From positions 107,618-171,617 of the forward strand of contig JBCDAV010000010.1 of NCBI GenBank assembly GCA_039184865.1: DNA of 64,000 nucleotides. Reading direction: 5' to 3'. A program made the position numbers and the translations under genes. Shown here piece by piece: positions 8,305 to 16,609 of the stretch; the first letter of the stretch is position 1; each line of letters starts with the position of its first letter. Origin of the DNA: Thermohalobaculum sp039184865. GTDB lineage: Bacteria; Pseudomonadota; Alphaproteobacteria; Rhodobacterales; Rhodobacteraceae. Below the pieces are notes generated by a model. It made no database searches. It worked only from the letters and a program-made list of their open reading frames with translations, and was not told the DNA's origin.

Positions 8305-9231
8305 ATGGCTTTGCGCGCCCTCATTGTCGGTGCCGCCGCGGGCGGCGGTCTTCCCCAGTGGAATTGCAATGCACCGAACAGCGCCAGCTTCTGGCGCGGT
8401 AACGAATCACTCCTGCCTGCGACGCAGTCATCTCTCGCCGTTTCGTCGAACGGGCGCGACTGGGCGCTCCTCAATGCGTCGCCCGATATCCGTATGCAGA
8501 TATTGGCGCGCCCACAACTCCAGCCGCGCGCACAGGCTAGTCACGGATTGCGCGATACGCCGATCTGCACCGTTCTGCTGACCAATGGCGATATCGACCA
8601 CATCGCCGGGCTGCTCACACTCCGCGAGAAGCAGACGTTCGATCTGATCATGACCGCCGATATCGCGGATGTCCTTCGGGCAAACCCGATCTTCGATGCT
8701 CTCGATCCCGATTTTGTCACCCGCCGAACCGTGTCTCTGGAGACATCGTTCACCCTCGCACCTGGCGTCGACGCGACACTGTTCGCTGTCCCGGGCAAGG
8801 TTCCACTCTACATGGAGGGGTCGCATGGCGGCGATGCCGTCCGCACCGATGTGATGGGCGAGCAGACCGTCGGGGTCGAGATTACCGATGGGCATGAGAC
8901 ACTCTACTATATTCCCGGGTGTGCGCGGATCGTCCCGAGCCTCGCCGACCGCATCCGCAACGCAGCACTGGTGTTCTTCGACGGAACGCTTTGGACGGAC
9001 GACGAGATGATCACTCAGGGCGTGGGCAAAAAAACCGGGCAAAGGATGGGACACATGTCGATCTCGGGACCTGAGGGATCGATGGCTGCCCTTGCCGATT
9101 TCGGGATCTCGCGTAAGGTCTATGTCCATATAAACAACACCAACCCTGTCTGGCGGAACGGGCCTGAACGCGCCGAGGCCGAGGCCGCCGGGTGGGAGAT
9201 TGGCTATGACGGGATGGAAATCGAACTATGA
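8305..9231 (+). CDS. pqqB: PQQ biosynthesis protein PqqB
   Basis: PqqB is a metallo-beta-lactamase-fold protein thought to hydroxylate the cross-linked tyrosine of the processed precursor. At 308 aa it has the normal length. The N-terminus (LRALIVGAAAGGGLPQWNCN) is diagnostic, and the metal-fold element TNGDIDHIAGLL is near residues 93-104. Its last four bases overlap the pqqC start (ATGA), indicating translational coupling. Confidence 0.96.
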   Translation: MALRALIVGAAAGGGLPQWNCNAPNSASFWRGNESLLPATQSSLAVSSNGRDWALLNASPDIRMQILARPQLQPRAQASHGLRDTPICTVLLTNGDIDHIAGLLTLREKQTFDLIMTADIADVLRANPIFDALDPDFVTRRTVSLETSFTLAPGVDATLFAVPGKVPLYMEGSHGGDAVRTDVMGEQTVGVEITDGHETLYYIPGCARIVPSLADRIRNAALVFFDGTLWTDDEMITQGVGKKTGQRMGHMSISGPEGSMAALADFGISRKVYVHINNTNPVWRNGPERAEAEAAGWEIGYDGMEIEL

Positions 9232-9977
9232 TCCGGACGCCGGACCAGATGGAGGCGGCACTCCGCCAGATCGGCGAGGAGAGGTACCACCACCTTCATC
9301 CGTTCCATGAACTGCTGCATTCGGGCGGCTGCACGAAGGATCAGGTGCGCGCCTGGGCACTGAACCGGTATTGCTATCAGCGCATCATCCCGACGAAGGA
9401 CGCGACACTGCTGGCCCGGCTGACATCGGTCGAGGACCGGCGCGAATGGCGCCAGCGCATCATCGACCATGACGGTGAAATCGACGATCATCCGGAGGGC
9501 GGCCTGCGCCGCTGGCTCGCGCTCACCGACGGACTCGGTCTAGACCGGGGCTATGTGACTTCGATGCGCGGTGCGTTGCCGACGACCCGGTTCGCCTGCG
9601 ATGCCTATGTCGCGTTCGTGCGGGACCGGACCGAACTGGAGGCCATAGCCTCGAGCCTGACCGAGATGTTCTCGCCGATGATCATCGGAAAACGTGTCTC
9701 GGGCATGCTGGCCAACTATGACTTCATCACTGAGGACATCCTGCGCTATTTCGGCTTCCGGTTGAGCCAGGCGCCAAAGGATGCGGACTGGGCGCTGGAC
9801 TATGTCAAGCGGGTCGCCGTCACAGCGGAACAGCAAGAGGCTGCTCTGGATGCGCTGCGCTTCAAGTGCGGAATGCTTTGGAGCCAGCTCGACGCGCTCT
9901 ACCACGTCTACGTCAGTGGCCATCCCTGTCCGGGCGCATGGCAGCCCGGCGATGCCATGGTATCCGAGGCGGCGTGA
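9228..9977 (+). CDS. pqqC: Pyrroloquinoline-quinone synthase PqqC
   Basis: PqqC is a cofactorless oxidase that performs the final ring closure and eight-electron oxidation giving PQQ. The 249-aa heme-oxygenase-like all-helical protein shows family blocks such as FHELLHSGGCTKDQVRAWALNRYCYQ (read in part), RIIDHDG and SEMFSP-type segments. It overlaps pqqB by 4 bp. Its TGA stop at 9975-9977 is followed in the same frame by an open stretch leading directly into pqqD, an arrangement reminiscent of the fused PqqC/D proteins of methylotrophs. Confidence 0.96.
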   Translation: MIRTPDQMEAALRQIGEERYHHLHPFHELLHSGGCTKDQVRAWALNRYCYQRIIPTKDATLLARLTSVEDRREWRQRIIDHDGEIDDHPEGGLRRWLALTDGLGLDRGYVTSMRGALPTTRFACDAYVAFVRDRTELEAIASSLTEMFSPMIIGKRVSGMLANYDFITEDILRYFGFRLSQAPKDADWALDYVKRVAVTAEQQEAALDALRFKCGMLWSQLDALYHVYVSGHPCPGAWQPGDAMVSEAA

Positions 9978-10073
9978 TCATGTTCGCAACTTCTCGAACC
10001 AAACGGCGTTCCGGGCCTACGGCCCGTCACACACGAGACCTGGCGTGCTCGCCCATCCGGGCTGCGCGCGCCG

Positions 10074-10367
10074 TTGGCGGCCGTGGTTGAGCTATCGGAC
10101 ACTGACGTGCCGTTCCTACCGCGTGGCGTGCGGGTGCATCGCTGCGAGGTCCGCAGGGGATGGTATCTGTTGGCGCCGGAACGCGCCGTCAGCATGGACA
10201 AAATCGCGTCCGCCATCCTTGGCGCGACAGACGGAAACCGGGATTTCAAAAGCATCGTCGACAAGCTGGCGACCGATTTCAACGCGCCGCGCGATCGCAT
10301 CGCAGTCGATGCCCGGAAATTCCTCACCGATCTCGTCCACCGACGGATGGTGGAAATCCGGCCATGA
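10074..10367 (+). CDS. pqqD: PQQ biosynthesis chaperone PqqD
   Basis: PqqD is a small winged-helix RiPP-recognition protein that binds PqqA and presents it to the radical-SAM enzyme PqqE. The core VPFLPRGVRVHRCEVRRGWY (in part), LLAPERAVSMDKIASAIL and FLTDLVHRRMVEIRP matches the family. The start is uncertain: no in-frame ATG exists after the pqqC stop. The first possible starts are TTG at 10074 and GTG at 10083, neither with a ribosome site. The frame is the same as pqqC and open right after its stop codon. The end overlaps pqqE by ATGA. Confidence 0.88.
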   Translation: MAAVVELSDTDVPFLPRGVRVHRCEVRRGWYLLAPERAVSMDKIASAILGATDGNRDFKSIVDKLATDFNAPRDRIAVDARKFLTDLVHRRMVEIRP

Positions 10368-11476
10368 ACAAGCCCGCCGATATTAAGCAGGCGCTCTCGG
10401 CCATTCCGATCCCGATGGCCATGCTCGCGGAGCTGACGCATCGCTGTCCGCTGAAGTGCCCGTACTGTTCTAATCCACTGGAGCTCGCGCGCGCCAAAGA
10501 AGAATTGTCCACCGAGGAATGGATCGACGTGTTTCGGCAGGCCGCGAAGATGGGAGTGTTGCACGTCCACCTCTCGGGCGGCGAGCCCGCCTCGCGTCGC
10601 GATCTTGCAGAGTTGACGGAGGGCGCCCGCGACGCAGGCCTCTATACCAACCTGATCACGTCCGGTGTCGGCCTGAACGAGAAACGGCTTGCGGATCTCG
10701 TCGATCGCGGGCTCGACCATGTTCAGTTGTCGGTCCAGGGCGTGAATGCCGAGACGGCGGATCGCATTGGCGGCTACAAGCGCGGTTTCGACCAGAAGAT
10801 GAAGGTGGCCGGCTGGGTCAAGGAACTCGGCGTTCCGCTGACCGTCAATGCAGTGATGCACCGGCAGAATCTCGATCACCTGGGCGAGACGGTGGACCTT
10901 GCGGTCCGGCTCGGTGCGCGAAGGCTCGAAGTCGCCAACACCCAGTATCACGGCTGGGCCTATCGCAACCGGTTCGCCCTGATGCCCACGCCCGAACAGG
11001 TCAAGCGCGGAGGCGAGATCGTTGCAGAAGCACGCCAGCGTCTGAAAGGCATTCTGGTCATCGACTACGTCACACCTGATCACCTCGCGACCTATCCCAA
11101 GCCCTGCATGGGTGGCTGGGCACGGGTCGGCCTTTGCATCACGCCGCGCGGAACGGTCCTGCCGTGCCACGCTGCTGAGACCATCACCTCGCTTGAATTC
11201 GACAACGTCCGCGACCACGCGCTCGCCAAGATCTGGGCGTACAGCAAATCCTTTACGGCCTATCGCGATACGAGCTGGATGGGCGATCCCTGCAAGTCCT
11301 GCGAACGACGCGAGAAGGATTGGGGCGGCTGCCGCTGCCAAGCCTTCGCTTGGACTGGCGATGCCGGTGCAGTGGATCCGGCATGTTCAAAGGCACCGAA
11401 CCATGCCGAGATGCGTGCGGCCGCCGAGGCCGAGGCAGCGAATGCCACTGACGAATTCGAATACCGCGTAATGTAG
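10364..11476 (+). CDS. pqqE: PqqA peptide cyclase (radical SAM) PqqE
   Basis: PqqE forms the carbon-carbon bond between Glu16 and Tyr20 of PqqA using a radical-SAM cluster. The CxxxCxxC motif is seen in HRCPLKCPYCSNP near residues 24-36. The C-terminal SPASM region carries the auxiliary-cluster cysteines (CKSCERREKDWGGCRCQAF, DPACSKAPNH). The product is 370 aa from the ATG overlapping the pqqD stop; the open frame extends further upstream but within pqqD. It is the last gene of the operon. No PQQ-dependent dehydrogenase lies in the window, so the cofactor serves enzymes encoded elsewhere. Confidence 0.96.
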   Translation: MNKPADIKQALSAIPIPMAMLAELTHRCPLKCPYCSNPLELARAKEELSTEEWIDVFRQAAKMGVLHVHLSGGEPASRRDLAELTEGARDAGLYTNLITSGVGLNEKRLADLVDRGLDHVQLSVQGVNAETADRIGGYKRGFDQKMKVAGWVKELGVPLTVNAVMHRQNLDHLGETVDLAVRLGARRLEVANTQYHGWAYRNRFALMPTPEQVKRGGEIVAEARQRLKGILVIDYVTPDHLATYPKPCMGGWARVGLCITPRGTVLPCHAAETITSLEFDNVRDHALAKIWAYSKSFTAYRDTSWMGDPCKSCERREKDWGGCRCQAFAWTGDAGAVDPACSKAPNHAEMRAAAEAEAANATDEFEYRVM

Positions 11477-11480
11477 AGAA

Positions 11481-11525
11481 CTTCGTTGAGCGGCTCTCTT
11501 TCCGTACGCCTGCGCTGCAACGAAG
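11481..11525 (+). terminator. Stem-loop after pqqE
   Basis: CTTCGTTGAGCG pairs with CGCTGCAACGAAG (12 bp with one bulged G) around a 20-base loop, five bases after the pqqE stop. There is no T-run, so it could be a Rho-dependent end or a mRNA-protecting 3' stem. Confidence 0.4.
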
Positions 11526-11604
11526 CTTTGAGGCTGAAGTACGGTCGTCGCCGGCCCAGGGGTAGATTGCACATTCCGATGAGTGAAATACACGGGAGGC
11601 ACAC

Positions 11605-12828
11605 ATGATCCTGATCGCGGGAGCAGGGATCGGCGGACTGACTCTCGCGCTTTCGCTGCATGAAATTGGCATGCCCTGCTGCGTCCTCGAAGCTGTGGAA
11701 GAACCGAGACCGCTCGGCGTCGGGATCAACGTGCAACCGCACGCGATCAAGGAGCTCGATGCTCTGGGATTGCTTCCGCACCTCGACGAGATCGGATTGC
11801 GCACGGCCGAAGTCGCGTATTTTTCCTCGCACGGCACGCAGATCTGGTCCGAGCCGCGCGGCGAACGGGCCGGATACAACTGGCCGCAATTCTCGATCCA
11901 TCGCGGGCACCTGCAGATGATGTTGTTCGAGGAGGTGCGCCAGAGCCTGGGGGCCGACAGCATCCTGACCGGCTGCCGTGTCATCGGCTGGGACAATGAA
12001 GACAACGGCGTTGACGTTCATCTGGAGAACGGGGAAACCCTGCGCGGGGATCTCTTCATCGCGGCGGACGGGATCCATTCGACAGCGCGCGCGCGTCTTT
12101 TTCCCGAAGAAGGGGCGCCCGTTTGGAACGGTACCCTTATGTGGCGCGGCACAACCTTCGCGCCATCCTTTCTCACGGGCCGTTCGATGGCGATGACCGG
12201 ATGCAAACGGCGCAAGTTCGTGTGCTATCCGATTGCAGAGCAGGGCGACCGAGTGCTGATAAACTGGATCGCCGATCTGAGCTTCCCCGCGGATCATGAG
12301 TGGAAGCGCGAGGATTGGAATCGGGCGGGGTCGGCCGACGATCTGCGGAGTGAGTTCGGTAGCTGGCGGTTCGACTGGCTCGACATTGCCGAGGTCATCG
12401 AACAGGCCGATCAGATCTTCGAATGGCCGATGGTCGATCGCGATCCGTTGCCGCGCTGGACCCACGGGCGCATGACCCTGCTCGGCGACGCAGCACACCC
12501 GATGTATCCGATCGGCTCGAACGGGGCGAGCCAGGCAATCCTGGATGCGCGCGTTCTAGCACGCGAGATTCGGGACAACGGGGCCACCGAAAGCGCTCTA
12601 AAGGCTTATGAAGACGAACGCCGCCCGAAGACGTCGGCCATCGTTCTGGCCAATCGCGGCGACGGGCCGGACAAGGTTCTGGATATCGTCGAGGAGCGTG
12701 CTCCGGACGGGTTCGACGATCTGGAAAATGTCATCAGTCAAACCGAACTCGAGGAAATCGCCGCCGGTTACAAGGCCACAGCCGGAATGGACGTCGAGCG
12801 CCTCAACGCGGTGCCCTCGATCCTGTAG
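11605..12828 (+). CDS. FAD-dependent aromatic-type monooxygenase
   Basis: This class A flavin monooxygenase of 407 aa carries the Rossmann motif GAGIGGLTLALSL at residues 5-17. It also has the middle AADGIHSTAR (DG) motif and the FAD-ribityl motif LLGDAAHPMYPIGSNGASQA near 292-311. Overall it resembles the PhzS/salicylate hydroxylase group often annotated as flavin-dependent oxidoreductase. A GGGAGG ribosome site lies 6 bases upstream. It stands alone between pqqE and a convergent small DUF3303 gene. The substrate is unknown, and the neighbours do not suggest a pathway. Confidence 0.85.
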   Translation: MILIAGAGIGGLTLALSLHEIGMPCCVLEAVEEPRPLGVGINVQPHAIKELDALGLLPHLDEIGLRTAEVAYFSSHGTQIWSEPRGERAGYNWPQFSIHRGHLQMMLFEEVRQSLGADSILTGCRVIGWDNEDNGVDVHLENGETLRGDLFIAADGIHSTARARLFPEEGAPVWNGTLMWRGTTFAPSFLTGRSMAMTGCKRRKFVCYPIAEQGDRVLINWIADLSFPADHEWKREDWNRAGSADDLRSEFGSWRFDWLDIAEVIEQADQIFEWPMVDRDPLPRWTHGRMTLLGDAAHPMYPIGSNGASQAILDARVLAREIRDNGATESALKAYEDERRPKTSAIVLANRGDGPDKVLDIVEERAPDGFDDLENVISQTELEEIAAGYKATAGMDVERLNAVPSIL

Positions 12829-12830
12829 GC

Positions 12831-13115
12831 CTAGAGCGCGTCGAGAAAAGGCGCGACGACATCGCGCGTCTCCACCGACGGGATCACCGGCACGATCTCG
12901 AAATGCGCCCCGAGGCCCCGGAAGCCCAGCACCCATTCTTGCAGCAACCGCGCGTCATCGCACTCCATGATCTGGAAACAACGCCGGAACCCGGGCTCGA
13001 TCCAGCTGTTCACGTAGGTCAGGCCCTCCGGCAGCATCCGTCCATGATCGCGAATGTGCTTGTAGATCGGCAGCATGTCGTCGCCGTCGAAGGTCTCGAT
13101 CAACATGAACTGCAT
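12831..13115 (-). CDS. DUF3303-type small protein
   Basis: This 94-aa cytoplasmic protein begins MQFMLIETFDGDD and contains YVNSWIEPGFRRCFQIMECD and LLQEWVLGF, matching the DUF3303 ferredoxin-like-fold family of unknown function. The start at 13115 has GGGAG 8 bases upstream; the longer open frame has no support. It is convergent with the monooxygenase (2-bp gap) and divergent from the thiF/moeB-like gene. Confidence 0.75.
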   Translation of the reverse strand: MQFMLIETFDGDDMLPIYKHIRDHGRMLPEGLTYVNSWIEPGFRRCFQIMECDDARLLQEWVLGFRGLGAHFEIVPVIPSVETRDVVAPFLDAL

Positions 13116-13187
13116 TGCTTGTTCTCCCGGCTGGACATATGTCGCCCGGAGCCTCCGACATCCGACGGATGCGATCAAGGACCGGAC

Positions 13188-13940
13188 ATGAGCTTCAGCG
13201 ACGAGGAATTGAACCGTTATGCCCGCCACATCGTCCTGCACGAGATCGGCGGGCCGGGACAACAGAAGCTGAAAGCGGCCAAGGTTCTGGTGATCGGCGC
13301 TGGCGGGCTGGGATCTCCGGCGATTCTGTACCTCGCAGCGGCTGGTGTCGGAACCCTCACGGTCGTCGATGACGATGCGGTGTCCCTCTCGAACCTGCAG
13401 CGCCAGGTGCTGCACGGCACGCCCGAGATCGACGCACCGAAAACCGACAGTGCCGCGCGCGCCGTTGCCCGGATCAATCCGAACGTTGAGTTCAAGGCGG
13501 TCACCGCGCGGATCGACGCCGCCAACGCGGGCGACCTGATCGCCGGGCAGACGGTGGTTCTTGACGGCTGCGATAACTTCGAGACCCGGTACATGGTCAA
13601 CCGGGCCTGCGCCCAGGCAGGAGTCCCGCTGGTCTCTGCCGCGATCGGGCGTTGGGAGGGGCAGCTTTCAGTGTTCCGACCGGCACTTGGCGGACCTTGC
13701 TACGAGTGTATTTTTCCCGAAGCGCCGGCACCAGGGACCGTTCCGGCCTGTGCCGAGGCAGGTGTCCTCGGCGCCATGGCGGGCGTGATGGGAACGATGC
13801 AAGCGGTCGAAGCGGTCAAGCTGATCACCGGCGCGGGAGAAGCGCTCGATGGTCGGTTATTCCTTTACGACGCCTTGCGAGCAGACACGCGGACAATCCG
13901 GCTTTCCAAGCGAACAGACTGTCCCGTTTGCGCCGTGTGA
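13188..13940 (+). CDS. HesA/MoeB/ThiF-family adenylyltransferase
   Basis: This E1-like enzyme adenylates the C-terminal Gly-Gly of a small sulfur carrier (MoaD or ThiS) for molybdopterin or thiamine synthesis. The 250-aa protein has the nucleotide loop VLVIGAGGLGSPAI near residue 33, the catalytic-Asp region DGCDNFETRY, and two zinc CxxC pairs (CYEC and CPVC). It starts at MSFSDEELNRYARHIVL, a conserved family start. There is no rhodanese domain. Since MoeB and ThiF are hard to separate by sequence alone, I leave the symbol blank. Confidence 0.88.
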   Translation: MSFSDEELNRYARHIVLHEIGGPGQQKLKAAKVLVIGAGGLGSPAILYLAAAGVGTLTVVDDDAVSLSNLQRQVLHGTPEIDAPKTDSAARAVARINPNVEFKAVTARIDAANAGDLIAGQTVVLDGCDNFETRYMVNRACAQAGVPLVSAAIGRWEGQLSVFRPALGGPCYECIFPEAPAPGTVPACAEAGVLGAMAGVMGTMQAVEAVKLITGAGEALDGRLFLYDALRADTRTIRLSKRTDCPVCAV

Positions 13941-13986
13941 GAACGGCTGATCTTAGTCGGGACAACCGCCCGACCTGACGGCCCGC

Positions 13987-14280
13987 CTATTCCATACCCT
14001 CGATCAACGTGATCGTCGCCGTACTCACCGGCTCGCGATGCGCCCGCGCCGCCTGATAGGTGTCGGAATTGTAGCAATCGAGAGCGTCCTGATAGCTGGC
14101 GAACTCGATCACCACATGGCGTGAGCGGCCCTGCGCGCCTTCAACCTCGGTGTACTGGCCGCCGCGCGCGAGGAACCTAGCCCCGTATTGTTCAAATGCG
14201 GCCTTCGCGCCGTTCACGTAGTTCACATAAGTGTCGGGGTCGTCGACCTCGACATGTGCGATCCAATAGCCTTTGGGCAT
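13987..14280 (-). CDS. DUF1330 domain protein
   Basis: This 97-aa protein of the dimeric alpha/beta barrel fold has the typical N-terminus (GYWIAHVEVDDPDTYVNYV) and the block HVVIEFASYQDALDCYNSDTY (read in part). Family members are small and of unknown function, sometimes linked to oxidative enzymes. It lies 17 bp upstream of, and on the same strand as, the end of xseA and is probably a separate or trailing gene of that unit. Confidence 0.8.
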   Translation of the reverse strand: MPKGYWIAHVEVDDPDTYVNYVNGAKAAFEQYGARFLARGGQYTEVEGAQGRSRHVVIEFASYQDALDCYNSDTYQAARAHREPVSTATITLIEGME

Positions 14281-14297
14281 TCACGCCTCCTCTTGTC

Positions 14298-15881
14298 TCA
14301 GAACAGCGAACCCTGGCCGCTATCCCCGTCTTTGGCCGGGCTCCGTTTCGGGGATGTCCGCGGCGGCGGTTTCTTGTCTTCGCGCCGACCGTCGACGTGT
14401 ACATCGATCCTTGCATCCGCGAACTGGATCTCCAGCGCATCGCCGGATGCGACCCCGCCCGCTCGGGCCACGAGCACACCATCGGCATCGCGCACCAAGG
14501 CAAAGCCCCGGTCCAGCGTCCGCTCATAGCTGAACACGCCAAGCGTTCTGCCAAGCGCTGCAAGACGATCACGATCGCGGCTGCGCGCGCGGTCAAGCCC
14601 AGGACGCAGGCGTTGCCCCGACTGGTCAAGCCTTTCCACACCGCGTTCAATCCGGGCCTTGAACGCATCAATCTGCAGACCGCGCGTGCGTTCTGTCAAA
14701 CGCAGACGCGCCTGTTGCGCCCGGTCGCGAAGCGCAGGGGCCAGGCGCTGCGCTTCGAGCTTCAATGCCTGTCTCCGCCGCTCGAGCAGATCCGTCGGGC
14801 GCGGCAATTGCAGCATCATTTCGTTCAGGCTGGCCCGTCGCTGCCGCAGCAAATCCTGCGGCGAGGCAAGGAGAGCCGCTGCAAGGTCGAGGCGTTGGCG
14901 CCGTTCCGCGAGCACCTGATCCGGCCGGGGCAGAGCACGGGAGACATCCGACAGCCGCTGGCGCGCGCGTTCGAGTGCTGTGCTCATGGCGCGAAGGCGG
15001 CGCGCCTGCAAGTCGGTCACAGTGGCTGCGAGTTCTCCACGCACCGGCACCGCAAGTTCCGCTGCGGCCGTCGGCGTCGGCGCCCGCACATCGGCGGCAT
15101 AATCGATCAGCGTCGTATCCGTCTCGTGCCCGACGGCTGAAATCACCGGCATCGCGGAGCCGGCGACAGCCCGGACGACGATTTCCTCGTTGAACCCCCA
15201 GAGATCCTCGACCGAGCCGCCACCACGCGCGACGATCAACACGTCCGGTCGCGGAACAGGTCCCGCGCCGTCCAAAGCATTGAACCCCCGGATCGCCGCG
15301 CTTACCTCCGGCGCGCATTTCTCGCCCTGAACCGCAACCGGCCAGACAAGGACCCTGACCGGAAACCGCTCTGCGACCCGGTGCAGGATATCGCGGATCA
15401 CGGCCCCGGAGGGAGAGGTCACCACCCCAATGGTCCGCGGCAGGAACGGAAGACGCTGCTTGCGCTCCGCTGCAAACAGCCCCTCGGCTGTCAGCGCCTT
15501 GCGCCGTTTCTCCAGCATCGCCATCAGCGCCCCGGCACCGGCCGGCGCGATCTCCTCGATCACGATCTGGTATTTCGACTGTCCCGGGAAGGTCGTCAGG
15601 CGACCGGTCGCGACAACCTCCATGCCTTCTTCGGGCTGTGTCGCCAGACGCCCCGCGACACCCTTCCAGATCACCCCGGCCAGGACCGCCCGGTCATCCT
15701 TGAGATCGAGATACACGTGGCCCGAGCGCGGTCGCGAGACCCTGCCGACTTCCCCCCGTACCCGGACATGGCCGAACTCACCTTCGACCATCCGTTTGAC
15801 CGCACCCGACAGCTCCGAGACCGAAAACTCGGGCGTGTTGCCCGGTCCGGCGTCCGGTTCATCGTCGATCAACAGGCTCAC
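14298..15881 (-). CDS. xseA: Exodeoxyribonuclease VII large subunit
   Basis: XseA is the catalytic subunit of exonuclease VII, which degrades single-stranded DNA and acts in repair. The N-terminal OB domain begins EFSVSELSGAVKRMVEGEFG and contains RVSRPRSGHVYLDLKD. The catalytic core is seen in PFLPRTIGVVTSPSGAVIRD and IVARGGGSVEDLWGFNEE. A long charged coiled-coil region follows, with a C-terminal SFxRVLDRGFAL-like element (YERTLDRGFALV). GTG at 15881 has GGGAG 6 bases upstream and gives 527 aa; an ATG at 15929 without a ribosome site is the alternative. The small subunit gene xseB is not here. Confidence 0.92.
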   Translation of the reverse strand: MSLLIDDEPDAGPGNTPEFSVSELSGAVKRMVEGEFGHVRVRGEVGRVSRPRSGHVYLDLKDDRAVLAGVIWKGVAGRLATQPEEGMEVVATGRLTTFPGQSKYQIVIEEIAPAGAGALMAMLEKRRKALTAEGLFAAERKQRLPFLPRTIGVVTSPSGAVIRDILHRVAERFPVRVLVWPVAVQGEKCAPEVSAAIRGFNALDGAGPVPRPDVLIVARGGGSVEDLWGFNEEIVVRAVAGSAMPVISAVGHETDTTLIDYAADVRAPTPTAAAELAVPVRGELAATVTDLQARRLRAMSTALERARQRLSDVSRALPRPDQVLAERRQRLDLAAALLASPQDLLRQRRASLNEMMLQLPRPTDLLERRRQALKLEAQRLAPALRDRAQQARLRLTERTRGLQIDAFKARIERGVERLDQSGQRLRPGLDRARSRDRDRLAALGRTLGVFSYERTLDRGFALVRDADGVLVARAGGVASGDALEIQFADARIDVHVDGRREDKKPPPRTSPKRSPAKDGDSGQGSLF

Positions 15882-15949
15882 CGGTGTCTCCCGTTCCCGC
15901 CGCCACAGAGAATACTGGACGTTCACCATAACACGCGTAAGACGGAGGC

Positions 15950-16594
15950 ATGGCCGATGCAATGCCAATGCCGTTCTCGCCCTATGCCGGCGCCGAGGAT
16001 CGCAGCCTCTTGCGTCGTCTCGGCCTTGCGCCGGGAACGCTCCCGGCCGGGGGCAACTGGTACCCCGAGGACCGGACGCTCGAAGCACTCCTCGACCTGA
16101 CCGAAACCCTCGCGCCGACACGGGTTCTGATGCTGAACGGGGGCCTCGCGGTCGCTGTTTTGGCGCGGGCTCTGAGTGGGCGTGCGGAAATTTCCGTCGT
16201 TGATCACGACGTTCAGTCGATCCGTCTGACCCGGACGTTGCTTGAGGCGTCAGGCGCGTCCGATCATGTCCGGTTCGTCGAGGCCGAACTGCAGGACTAT
16301 GACAAGCACAATCTCTGGTACGACCGCTATGCGCTCGCATCCCTGCCTGGGCCGTTCGACCTGATCTTTATCGACGGCCCGCCACATTTCTGCGGACGGA
16401 TGCCACGCTGGCCCGCAGGCGCCGAACTCTTCCACAAACTCGCACGCGGCGGTGTTGTCGTGCTGGACAAGGCGCAGCGCGTAAAAGAGAAGAAGGCGCT
16501 CAAGCGCTGGGCCGAAACCTTCCCGGATCTCGTCCAGTCTCGGCTGAAACGGGGTGGTGGGGCAGTGGTCCTGCAGGCTGCATCGCAAGACTGA
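15950..16594 (+). CDS. Class I SAM-dependent methyltransferase-like protein
   Basis: This 214-aa Rossmann-fold protein has RVLMLNGGLAVAVLARAL in place of the SAM glycine loop, the acidic strand-2 end ISVVDHD, and FDLIFIDGPPHFCG, resembling Methyltransf_24-type proteins. The substrate is unknown. GGAGG lies only 1 base before ATG 15950 but 13 bases before the in-frame ATG at 15962, so the true start may be the latter. It is divergent from xseA, with purD 15 bp downstream in the same direction, probably as one operon. Confidence 0.7.
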   Translation: MADAMPMPFSPYAGAEDRSLLRRLGLAPGTLPAGGNWYPEDRTLEALLDLTETLAPTRVLMLNGGLAVAVLARALSGRAEISVVDHDVQSIRLTRTLLEASGASDHVRFVEAELQDYDKHNLWYDRYALASLPGPFDLIFIDGPPHFCGRMPRWPAGAELFHKLARGGVVVLDKAQRVKEKKALKRWAETFPDLVQSRLKRGGGAVVLQAASQD

Positions 16595-16609
16595 AAGAAC
16601 CGAGGTGCC

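Noticed and set aside
9975..9977. TGA at the end of pqqC as a selenocysteine codon
   Set aside because: PqqC is already full length there, and no selenoprotein-like context or role is known for the linker.
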